The position numbers were made by a program, and so were the translations under genes. Below the pieces are notes generated by a model. That model was not told where the DNA came from. It was given only the letters and a program-made list of their open reading frames with translations, and ran no database searches. Positions 40,949 to 52,308 of a stretch of 64,000 nt of DNA are shown piece by piece. The stretch comes from Suillus spraguei (Eukaryota; Basidiomycota; Agaricomycetes; Boletales; Suillaceae): contig JABCPU010000103.1 of assembly GCA_016800925.1 (NCBI GenBank), positions 62,001 to 126,000 of the forward strand, written 5' to 3'. Within the stretch, counting starts at the first letter, position 1. The number at the start of each line of letters is the position of its first letter.

Positions 40949-42760
40949 TTATGGAAAACATTTCTCAAAATCACCAGCGCCGTTGTCTCTAGCATAGATT
41001 TGACTCTCTACAAATTCTTCCAGCCCACACAATCCATCACCTGCACCACAAAATTCCAATGGTTGGATTGCATCGTTGATGAGAATCCGAATAAAATCTC
41101 TTAGTCTCCCCGCTTTGAAACACTGCAGCTTTTCCGTGATCATCCGCCCGGAGAAAGGTACAATATGAGAAACTACCCATGTCCGTCGCGGGTCGGCTTT
41201 TGTGGGGTCAGGAGGGTGTGTCTGTGGGAGTAGTCCGAGTGCACCATAGATGGCAACCATCTGATTGTCGTGGGAGAAGTCAGCGTAGACCGTTCTATTA
41301 AGCGGGAACGTGATTGGTGACGAGTCAAGAGTCGAGTTGGTTTGCGTGCGATCTTCGACAGGTTTACCCATGAGACGCGCAAGAAGCTCGTTCACGTAGC
41401 CAACACCTTGTACACGACCCAAAGGATTTCCGTACCTTGTCATGGTTGCAGCGTAAGCATTAAAGTGATTCATTGATGAGTTACTCACCCTGTCTTGTAA
41501 TATTTCAGCAGGTCCTGATAATATTCGTAGGCTTGAAATTCTTTCAAAGAGAAAAGATCACAAAAATTGCTTTCTTTCTCCTCAAATACAGTCTCGAATG
41601 CACACAACGACATGAGCCCGGGAACGTCCTCACTGAGAATCTCGGCTCCAACAGCAGCTGCATTGAGGCGATGCACGATCGAAACTGAGAATATATCTCG
41701 CCATATGTTAGCTTCATCCTCTGATGCTCGGGAGTTAGGACACATGTGGTCCTCCAAGGTATTGTTTGACTAGAAGAAAGACCGCAGGTTAGCAATCCCC
41801 GAATGAAGTTTGATCAGTAACCACCTTACCGTCTCTGTTTCTGGTATTATGACTGAAACTGATGGATGATAGAGCTGTCCACTTGCATCGGCAAAACCTG
41901 GAATTGCAATGTCCAAAAAAAAACTTATACTTTCTCCATGTACTTACCTGCAGTCCAATTAACAGCGGATTTCACTACGCGATCTCCTCCTGATGCCCTG
42001 ACAAAGGGTAACATGTGATTGTCGACAAGATGGCCGTACCGATGGTACATTTCTGCACCGGATTCAAATGACCTAGACGCGATCCTTAAGCATCGACATT
42101 GGCTGGAAGTTCGCAAAGGTAGTCCTACTGTGTGGCGCCAAGGGGCACAAGATCAGCTTCACCAAGGTGCCATTGGTATGAACGAAGAAATTTCAGCTTC
42201 ATATCCGTATACTTCGAAGCGTCCAACAACTTCTTCAAACTTGCTTGAATTTCCTTAGAGGCACCACTAGTCGGATAACGTGCTCCATGGCGCTGAAGCT
42301 GTTGATGCTTTAAACGAAGAACTCATGGTCACTGACAATCAGGGTCTACTCACAATGTTGGCCTGGAAATGCGACTCGGAGTAGCAGTTATTGATGACTA
42401 GATCTGTGGCAAGTGCACTTGCCTGTGTTATACTACATCCGGGGGAGGCAGCTGGTACTCTTCGACAGAATAGTATGGAGAGTACTGCCCCCAAAATCGT
42501 TCAAGTGGCTCGCTGGAAAGAATATGACTGTTGCTTCCTGATGTAAATTGCGGGATAAATTGGAAATAATGTCCGAATAGCGACACTATAAAGAGTGCTA
42601 GCAAGATTAAAACTGCTTTCCTGACTGGAAAAGAACCCGAGGGTATGCGGGGTATGCGATGATATTTTGTCGGACCGGAATCACCATAGGCAGCCTGAGA
42701 CCCAGGCTTCCGGGAACTAGACAACGGAAGGACGAGCGGGTACTCAGCGTTTTTGACCAT
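40949..42760 (-). CDS. Histidine acid phosphatase, 3-phytase-like, membrane-anchored
   Basis: Family motifs are clear. LQRHGARYPTSG is the RHGxRxP phosphate pocket with the nucleophilic His, and DFSHDNQMVAIYGALGLL carries the HD proton donor. Other segments are FWGQYSPYYSVEEYQLPPP, HRYGHLVDNHMLPFVRASGG, HMCPNSRASEDEANIW, GYVNELLARLMGKPVEDRTQ and a C-terminal FCGAGDGLCGLEEFVESQ. A hydrophobic segment near the N-terminus (VLILLALFIVSLFGHYF) after a cytosolic head predicts a type II membrane or secretory-anchored form. The enzyme would release phosphate from phytate or other phosphomonoesters outside the cell. I see about seven exons. One base is missing at the PPPD/CSITQ junction (about 42434, GATGTAGT instead of GATTGTAGT). 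A 14-bp intron is the only alternative and is too short. Start at 42760; an in-frame ATG also exists at 42886. Confidence 0.85.
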
Positions 42761-43427
42761 GACAGCCCATGGAAAATAAAGCCTCAAGGCTCCAGGACAC
42801 AGTTGATTAAGTACATACAAACTGGCCTCACGGTGCCGCAGCCACCACGCACGTTGTACCTCACCTCTGAGTCTATATTTAGTCATACGGTAATACCCGT
42901 CACCGATATTGCTCTCTCACGAGCCAATTGGTGCCGCCGCCAATAAGCGCTTCAGCTCCTTCATTATCTTCGAGATCACAGAGTAAACTCTTTCGAGCAT
43001 GGTTAAATCGACTTCATCATGGATGTGAGCAGCAGGAGTTTTATGGGGTGATCCTCAGGCTGACATGAGCGTATTGCATCATGTATTTGAAATGACATGA
43101 TTGAAGGTTTTGGCGAGACTTAGGCCACTGGACCCCTAATATTAGTCTGTAGCACATGTCACGAGTAATACTTTATAGGAGTTAACAGCTAAAATGAATT
43201 CAAGGATCTGATTCAGAATCAACTAGTATAAGGGACTTGCCAGACAAGAGACTTACGATCAAGCAGTTGGAACCCAACTTACATAATGAGAAGTTGCCCA
43301 CCGGACGAAGATCAAATATCAGAGGTACAAGTTAATGTGTCTAGTAAAACGTCTACTCTTGCATATGTAGCCGGAAAAATAGGACAAGTTCTAATCAGCA
43401 TTGGCGAGGGTCTTTCGCTGTCAATTG

Positions 43428-44958
43428 TCAGAGTTTAGCGCCACCATCCTTGCGCTTATTCTGGCCACTTGGCCACCCCGTGTCCCCCCTTTCGCCTGAT
43501 TCGGCGCCCTCCCCAACTTCACATTGGTCTTCCGGCCTCTCCTCATGTATATCCTGGTGCTCATGCGCCTTGTTATGTATATCCTGTTTGATGACGTTGA
43601 TGCGCTGTGGGATCGGCCCCTCCGTCGGACGCTTCCAATCCTTACCGCTGTTGTCCCAGATCATACCAGACCCAGAGTTCGGCTCTTGTAGTGTATCCAA
43701 GATGAGTGCAGCCATTACATTCGCATCGATGCCCTCGCACTCGCACGCCGACCGCAGTGGATTTGAAGGCGTGAGGAGCGCACGAGCGATCTGCTGAGCC
43801 TGCGTAGGCGCGTTTGGCGGCTGAAACTCAAAGTCTGGAGCACGTCTGTACCCGCAGACGGCAACGCAGATCAATATATTCCTATGATCAGTGTAAATAT
43901 GTATGGGGGTGTTGTTTTATAAGCGCACGCAGTGAGCCCGAATACAGGTTTCACGCCGTCTGCTTCGCGTCCGGTGAGGAATCGATGCATGCGGATTGAA
44001 CCGCCTCCACTCCATACATACTCTATCGTCGTGTGGTAAGGCATCGAAGGATCTGGAACATGGTATGGGCGAGAAGGGAAGGACGAGGCGAGGAAAGAAG
44101 CAAGGGGTTGTGAGAATATCGAAGCCACCTCCGATTCGTTGAGATTGGGCTACGACCCGAGAATGATATAACGTCGAATGATATCATATGAACTCAACGC
44201 ACCTGCATAGTTTTGTCAAGGATGAGAACAACAACCCTAAACAACTGTGTCAGTGCGTGCAAAACACCAGCGACACACTCACGGAGTCACTATCTGGTTA
44301 CCAGCAAGAAAGGGCTCCATCACACACAGCAGGGGTACTCGTTCCCGGTCTGGAACAAGCCCAATCTATAGCGGAATTTACCTCTAACATCAGCACTAGC
44401 ATAAGAACCCGTGTGATTACACAGCTGTGTACCTCCTCAAAAGCCTCGCGCCTCTGCAAACGGACAAGTCAGACCGAAATTCAAAAAGCAATTCTATACG
44501 AGTACCGCAGTATCCTCAACAGTAATATCTTGAGGATCCACCTTTCCTCCCGGAAGTGCAGTATCACCTGCATACTGCCGCAAGCTAGCTGACCGCCTTT
44601 TAGGGTAATTCAGTCATGAAAAAGACGCAGCCAACGAGGAGCTCACCGGCTCAGTAACACATACAGGTCCCCCGCACGACCGATAAACAATGGAACGAGG
44701 ACCGCCGCACTTTGGTTCCGAGGGAACTTGACTTGCGTGCGTCGTGCACGGTAACTCGAGAGATTTTCGATACATCTGAGTACCATCAGCATTCACAACT
44801 CTGGCATTCTTGTATAGTTAAAATAGTAGGGAAACGCACTGTCTAGACTCCTCTTTCAACGTGGGAAGTGCAGCCTCAAAAAGCTCCATGGTTGGTTTGG
44901 AAAATGCAAGGACACATGATGGCTGGCGAGCAGTAGATGTGGATTTGTCTGCAGGCAT
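43428..44958 (-). CDS. Nudix hydrolase, coenzyme A diphosphatase (PCD1-like)
   Basis: Reconstructed from about eight exons: MPADKSTSTARQPSCVLAFS, CIENLSSYRARRTQVKFPRN, SAAVLVPLFIGRAGDLYVLL, then RRSASLRQYAGDTALPGG KVDP with TVEDTARREAFEE. Together these give the Nudix box GGKV..(E)DTARREAFEE(I)GL across two introns. Then come REVPLL-like RERVPLLCVMEPFLAGNQIV, TPVVVLILDKTMQ, LNESEVASIFSQPLASFL, IEYVWSGGGSIRMHRFLTG and VKPVFGLTA. The order and the RRSA-LR-YAGDTALPGGK-D signature match CoA diphosphatases of the Pcd1/NUDT7 group, which cleave CoA or oxidised CoA to 4'-phosphopantetheine and ADP, usually in peroxisomes. The C-terminus (SGQNKRKDGGAKL) resembles a PTS1-type tripeptide (AKL), supporting a peroxisomal location. 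Stop at 43428. Confidence 0.88.
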
Positions 44959-45367
44959 CTTGGGTAATCAAGTGTCATCTGAGCATGAGCTGCATACGAA
45001 CGTTTGAATGGTATAGCGCCACGTTCATCATAATGGCTGTGCAAGTACGATTATGTAGATAGCAGGAGTACACCAAACAATTTGTCAATTTAAGAGAAAG
45101 TGTGTATTCGAAACCCATGTCCAGAGACCTAATTATGTTGGTTAAAGTCTATGGTACTACGTACGAGTGCATAGTCCAAGAAGGATGATACAATGATGCA
45201 GTGATAATTCTCAGGACGAGCGACAGTGTCCATAAATGCGACCAAACGATTGTCTGAAATAGAATGAAGAATATGAATACGATGACGAGGGAATGTTCGA
45301 GGCACGTCGGTGCTGCTCGTGAAGTAAAGGATATTATGGAGATCACGCAATAGAGATGTTGCTTCCT
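44959..45367. other. Spacer and chitin synthase 3' UTR
   Basis: Open frames at 45129-45350 lie directly after the chitin synthase stop and have no domain. They are read as 3' UTR. Confidence 0.6.
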
Positions 45368-48300
45368 TTATGACTGCGACAGAATCTTGTCAATCGACTC
45401 GTTCAAAAAATCTTTCCGGGATATAAGATCGGCTTTGGGGAACTTGGCCATGATCGCCTCACGAGCGGTCCTGTAGATGATCAGTACCGAATGATAAAAG
45501 AACATACGCGGCATACTTTTTCGTGACTGTCATCAAATCTTGTGTGCTGAGATAGTTCCGCAGGGAATTGAAAAGATCATCGTCGGTAGGATTGGGGTTG
45601 AAGCTCGGACCAGCAAATGGATTCACAGATGTCGCCATCGAGAACGTTGACAAGGGCCGCGCATCTCCTCCGATCGCGGGTAGCATGCCAAAGCCGCCTG
45701 TCTGAGAGCCTCCCGTCATCATGGGCATGTTCATCATCATTGCACCTTGCGAATTTTGAGGCATTCCACCGTATACACTACCAGAGTGCTGGTACCCCAG
45801 AGGCGGAATCATGGGCATGTGCCCATAGTCCGAACCATGCACTGAACCTGCCCCACCGCTGAACGACATAAATGGCATCTGCGGAACGCTGTACTGAGGT
45901 ACGGATGGCTGCCGCCCGTCATACATCGACCCTTGTCGAGAACCATGGCTTATGTGGGAGGCGGGACCGCGGATATTGGAACTTGAGTTGTTCTTGGTCA
46001 TGTTCGTATCCCGATAGTAATCGCCCGTGAGAGATGGATGGAAGCTCTGAGGAGACCCCTGGCGAGAAGGAGGAAAACGATTGGAACGAGGCTTGGTTAA
46101 ACCTGTCTCATCAGAGCGATGAGATCCACTCTCCCAAGCTTCTGCCTCGTAGTCTGGGAATTCAACTGTGAACTAGCAAGCAGTAAATGAGCGTCAATAT
46201 TACTTACCGCTAAACTTCTTCAACGGAATCATTGACTCGTCAAACCGCTCATCCTCGTTCATCACAACCTTCTTGTTACCTCCATCACCAATGACAACAC
46301 GCGTATTTCCCCAGGAGAAATCGTCCATGCACCAGAATGAGTAAATGGGTAGGAAGAAACTGTACACCGGATATCTGAAACAGAGGTAAGACGCATCGCA
46401 ATGCTGCACACAAGCCGCTCACGAGAGGAGGTAGACTACCATCCACCCTACCAACATGAATTCACGTTTGATGATGAAGATCAAAGCCTGAAATATACAG
46501 TAAGTTAAGTCCTGTGCGATATTACACAGCCTACCTGTAAACCATAGGTGATACCCAACATGATGATAGAAATCAGTGGCAGGGCCGCATTGCCAGTAGC
46601 AACAACGATGATGAGATAAGCCAACTGTTGGAATGATATAATGAGAAATGCATGCCAGATTCGATACGCCTGAAACTTACGTAGACAACTGTGGCTGGCA
46701 AAATCTACGAAAAAATCTAAGTCAAGAAGTGCGGATGCAAAGACGCAACACTCACAATGGTGCCCAAGAGGTCGATGAAAACGAAGAATCTCATCGAGAA
46801 ACAGCAAAAGCCGCAAAGTTCGGGCAAAATTACGAGCTCGCATAAGTTATGCACGGTAGAATTGATCCACCGCCTCCGTTGTGAGAACAGAACACGCCAA
46901 GATTCAGGAGCCATAGTATGTGCCACCGCATCCGGAATGAACTTGGTCTTGAACGTGGGGAAGTGCTTTAGGAGGAGCGTCGTCAGAAAACGATCTTCGC
47001 CAAGAGAGAACAGGTTCTTCTTGTGAAGCGTATCTATGTTGCCTTCAGCGTACTCGTCAATAATACGGTTCGAGATGATAATAGGCCGGCCCTTGTCCGC
47101 AGTACGGATACGGTAGAGTGAGAAGCATCCAGGAAGACAAGACACTGAGCCGAACAAACTCTCAAAGGCTTTCGATAAATGGTGAGAGATGTAGTACTCG
47201 TATACCTATACTCATTATCAGCTTGGGCAAGAGTAGAGGTCGAAGGTGTAAACATACTTGAATCATCGTCCACCACGAACCCTCCTCATTCGTGAGCTTG
47301 GTCTCACCACAAATACCAATGATACTCGAATCGTCTGCAGCAGACGCAACTAGTCGATTTAGAGACTCGGCCGTTACTTGCTGCAACGGACATTAGCGTG
47401 ATGGAGGAACCAAGACAATGAACTCACTGTGTCAGCGTCGATAGTGAAAATGTACTCGTAGAAAGCAGGATCAATGCCAATAACATTTCTCATCTGGTGG
47501 TAGATCTCGAGCTCGAGAGGCGACATTGGTGCATCGAAGTGGACACGATTCAAGTAGTGCATGAGAAGAATCTGACTATCTCGCTTGCCTCTGTTTCCAG
47601 GCTTCGAACGCTCAGTAGGCTTGCCAACTTTTACAACCACCATGTACCTGTAAAACAACTCTCAGACTCGTACTAAGATAGATGAGAAACAAATACTCAC
47701 GGAACAACATGACCCTCAAATTCGTATAGGCCCGAATATACCTTGCCATAGTTGAGCTGTTTCGAGCCCTCCCCGATCGACTTAAACAGCAAAGGCTCAG
47801 GATCAAGTTTAGGGTCAACGCCAAGGATATCTAACACAATGCGTGGAGTCGTGCGGTCGTTTCCACTTCCGATGATGTTACCGTCGCAGATGATGAAGAG
47901 CAGTTTCCGCTTGTCATCGTAGTTCAACGACGCCAAGGAATCAATTGTCCGCCGCAGAGAATCCTCGCCCTCCGTGTAGCAAGGGATCTGACAAAGGATG
48001 AATTTGTCCTGCATCTCAGGCGACCGCTTTGGAGACAGTTGAAGTGCGGAAAGGACTAGGAGGAACATCATTAATCGAATAACGGCGAGCTGAGAGAGAT
48101 GAACATACACTTGAGTACGATAGATGCGCAAAGGATACTTGTAAACACCAATAGCAGGTAGTTCTGGACAAGACATCTTGGTGTATCCCGGAAGTCGGTT
48201 TCGCCGAGATAGAACATATTCTTGAGACAGTTGATGTTGGCTGCTGCCGTCTCAGAATCAAGACCCGCAAGGGCAGCATTAAGCGGCTTCGTAATGTCCT

Positions 48301-51300
48301 GCCCAGCTTGCTGTTTGAAGACGTCCGATACGTCCGTACTCAGGAATTGGTAGAGACTCGTTGCGCCTTGGTTGATTGTCACAGTATTGATGTAGTCAGT
48401 CAAATCATATATGCCGCTTTCCCAGATAGCCCAGATACTAGAGGTCGTGTAAGTAACCCAACCGGGCTATCGACATGTAAGCATACCGTTGAATGGTCTG
48501 GTCCGCAGCTTGTGCAGCGATTTCCGTCGGTTTCCATACTAAAGGACCCTTGTGATAGTTCTCCATCTTCGGCTGGAATATCTCAGTGTACCAATCGGCA
48601 TTATCAAGTGCGGTTCCCTGCGTACTCTCTGCGGCACCAGACATGTGCATGGCGAGCGGCACAAGAGGGGTAAAGTTCTTGTACACAAGTTGCAGTGAGG
48701 TTTGGGTAACAAGGTCCGGACAGGCCAGCGTAAGCGGTGGGGGGAAATAGTTCGTCAAGTCCTGTCCTACAAGCTCTTCGAGGTCGCTCGCCGAGTTACT
48801 AGCAATGCCGGGTATGTCGCTATGGTCACCGTGGATGAAGTTCGACATGTCATAAACCTGTCCCTGCACCGAAACCCACCAGTCGCTGTTGCCAGTGTGC
48901 TCCGAGACCTCCGTTGGAGACCACGCCTTGTCGAAGTTAGGACACAGAAGCCGCCCGAACTCGATAATGTAGAAGATAATGAGCGCGTTCATGAGAAAAA
49001 TGAGCATGAAAATTGTGAGTTTTTCGCGCCAGGCGAGCCGGATATCAGGGCGTTTCATGCGGCCTACATAACGAAGGACAAATGAAGGTATCCAGCCAGT
49101 GAGACTCCAGACTAGGAAGAGCCACCATCGACGTGAACTACTTGAAGGAATTTCTTCGACTGCGGCTGGGGCCTTGTTGACGATCATATCACCCTCTTTA
49201 GACATGAAGGGAGGCGACCTCACTCCAGGGCTCCCGCCTTTCTTGTCCCACTCGGATGCTGATTCAGCATCGTTATCGTCATAGACAGGGATTCCCAAGC
49301 TTGGGGAGGGTAATCCAGCGTTTCCATACGGCGCCAAACGATTGGGGTCCTGATATCGTGACCCTCGGCTACTTGCCCGAGCGACCAACAAATTATCCTT
49401 GCTCTCGTTAGCGTATCCTCCGTGGACACCATCTGCATGAGTAAAGTCCGTCACATCATCTCCAATAACACTTTCCTCATCCTCCTCATCCTCTCCAGAA
49501 CGCCTCTGTTCTTTCTCTGCAGCCCGTACGACATCTTCCACGGTCTTCCATGAGCCGTACGACAGCCAAATGCTCCGATGACCCACGACATAGTCAATCC
49601 CCTCCTTCCATCCGTTGCTTGCCGCGCACTGGCGGATCCGCTCCATCTCCGATCCACGCATTGTGGGTACATAGCGGTCACAGAACTCGGCCTGCTCAAA
49701 GTCCGCAACAAACTCGATACTCCGGCGTGCAACAATATCAGGTATAAGCATCGACCGGATCTGTGCCTTGACACGACGCTTGTCAAACGAATTTGGTGAA
49801 TTGGAATCATTCGGACGAATGCATGATAGAGTCCAAAGGGGGGTGTGATCGAGAGAGGCAATGATTTCGGAAAGGGTATGATTGAGCTGGGTGGTAACGG
49901 GATATATCTTTGACGCATCAAGACGTGCATGTTCTTGGCTTACTGGGGGTGCTGAGCCATCGGGAGAAGCAATTGGGGTAGGTGGGCGAAGTGGGCGAGA
50001 GGATACTTGAGCTTGTACGATGATAGCCTCATCCTTGAAATGTCTTTCCGCTGCAAGAGAAGGGCCGGAGACAAGCTTTGACATGAATGCGTCAGAGGAA
50101 TTGCGCAAAAGGGTTACAAACGCAGAATCGAGCATGTCGGAGTCCTTCTCAATAAAGTTCGTGACATCATACGAGCAGTTTCCGGCATAATGGTTGATAC
50201 CAAACAAGTTCTTCTCGCTAGCACCAATCTGAGATGGGCTCGCGACAAAGGACGCATGAGGCCCACACTTGGAAATGAGGTCCTGCAGCATATCTTCGTC
50301 TTTCTTGTCACCCGCCTTTCCAGACTTGAATGAGGAGCATGACTTGCTCAACACACCAAGCATACCTCCCGGCTTCCTCGTAGAGCGCTCCGGCACATAA
50401 GCACCCCGAAGCAGTTCGATGCAAGCAGAGTTATCCATGGTAGATATCGAAGGGAGAGGAACGCCATCACTGATGGCGTGGCTGTTATACCCAATCTTGT
50501 CTTCAAATATATTGCGAAGCATGTAAGACTGCATGACTTCATCCGCAAAGTTGATGCAGAATTCGTCAAACCCGTTCTGTCCATATGCTGAAATCAAGGG
50601 AGCGGTCCCCGTGAATGACATCGAGCCACTGCCGGTAGGCCCACGAGACTGGAATCCAGGTTGATCAAAGACTACAATCTGCGAGTTTGGGAGCCCATCC
50701 TGATTGGCGGGGACGACCTTGTGGTTCGCAGTTTCGACGACGTATGCAAAGAGGATAGCATATAGATCGCGCATGAACTGGTCACGCTGCGCTGCGCTCT
50801 GCTCCACGTTCAGGAGGACGGTATAAAGTTCCTTACGGACATAACTCGTCCTGGTGGTCAAAATCAGTGTAAGATCCTCAGAAGAAACACCAAGGAGCTT
50901 CGCCACCTGCTCCAGCACAGGCGCATTTGCAACATATGCAGAGACATCACGTGCGTCTGCTTCTGAGAACTGGATGTTGCTCAGGAGGAGAATTACAACG
51001 AGCAGGGTGAATATGGACGAGATATGCTTGGTCTTGAAACCTAAGGTACGCATCGCCGCGAGCACTTCCTCCATCGCAATGGCGTCATCACTGAAGGGGC
51101 CACTTGGCAAGCGATAGCACCCTGACGATGCCAGCAGCGAATAATCTGAAGGGTCCTCGAGCGCAAAGTAGTCCCGCTCCTGGGGTGAGGCACCGGCTAA
51201 AAACTGGTAAAAAATGTGGAACGTGCGCTCCTCGTGAGTGAGGCGCGTAAGGCGGGATTTGTCAAGCGCGAATGCAAGGACTTTGGCCGACTCAATGCGT

Positions 51301-51941
51301 CCACGGGCATTGAAGTGAAGCTCGAGGTAGCGCGTGTGACGCGAGGCGTTTGGGTTCATAAGAGTTTTGGCATTCCCAAATGAGTCGAGCAACGTGGAGA
51401 ACGCCTTGATTTGGCTTGCAATACGTTTTTCCTTCTTTGAGCGTGCAGAGAGCCGAAGAAGCTGGTCGACTAGGAGGCGGGTACTGTACGACTTTCCTGA
51501 GCAGGTGATGCCTCTATTATAATTGACATTGTTAATAGGTGGAAAATAAAAGAGAATGTACCGTACGAACCGAGTGATGACGGACTGGGACTGATTCCGC
51601 CGACGCATAATGAGGTACATTTGCGCTGCAAACTCATAGAGGTGCGGCTGGAGTAACCGAGAGCTCGCAAGTGGCAGGCTGGTATCCTTGTAGCACCGCT
51701 CCTCATACTCCTTGGCACTGATGTCGTTGACGTTGGCGAGTGTTTTGAATGGGTTGACAACGAGCAAGTTGGTGGTGGCTATTCTTGTGTACGGTAAATC
51801 AGCACGAAAACGGGTGTTGAGGACGGTGACAATGGCATCGTCGTTGGGGTACACTGTTGCAGAGGATGACGAAGAAACGAGGTCGACAAGGTCGCCAGAA
51901 TTGACGGCGTGGTTGGCAAGTGAACCTGATGCAGAGGCCAT
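45368..51941 (-). CDS. Chitin synthase with myosin motor-like domain (class V/VI type)
   Basis: A long multi-exon gene. It starts [20 protein letters not shown]. The myosin-like head spans roughly residues 40-750 ([59 protein letters not shown]). Its P-loop is degenerate ([10 protein letters not shown]). A linker, a TM pair ([31 protein letters not shown]) and a cytochrome b5-like segment ([20 protein letters not shown]) follow. The glycosyltransferase-2 domain has [55 protein letters not shown] (EDR) and [15 protein letters not shown] (QxxRW, chitin synthase signature). It is followed by several TM segments and a Ser/Gly/Met-rich region with a DEK_C domain ([39 protein letters not shown]). 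It makes cell-wall chitin at the plasma membrane. Stop TAA at 45368. First intron is at CG/GTTCGTACGG. Confidence 0.93.
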
Positions 51942-52308
51942 TGCTGGCCCTCAAATGAACGACAAAAAGACTGAAAATGAAAGAAGGAAGGATCAACGAC
52001 AAGAGACACCAGAAGGAAAAAAATGTGGCCTTGTCTAAGGTAAAAATCCAAAGTGAAGCGCCAGCCGACCCGACCGTGTCACCCACCCAAATGGGCTATT
52101 GGGTTCTAGACCCTCTCGTGGAGTTCAGAAAGCCAATCCCGTAACCAACGAACCACAAATCCCGTTCTCTTGGTAGTATAGCTCATTATTATCCTACAGC
52201 GCCGAGTTCAACGTCGTAGTGTAAAGAACAGAATAGCTTTTAGACATGCGCAGCAAAACCATATGCTATAAGTAGACTGATCGTCCTCCCACTGCCCCAA
52301 TCCCATGA

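Noticed and set aside
45129..45350. Open frame after the chitin synthase stop
   Set aside because: No domain or conserved start; best explained as 3' UTR.
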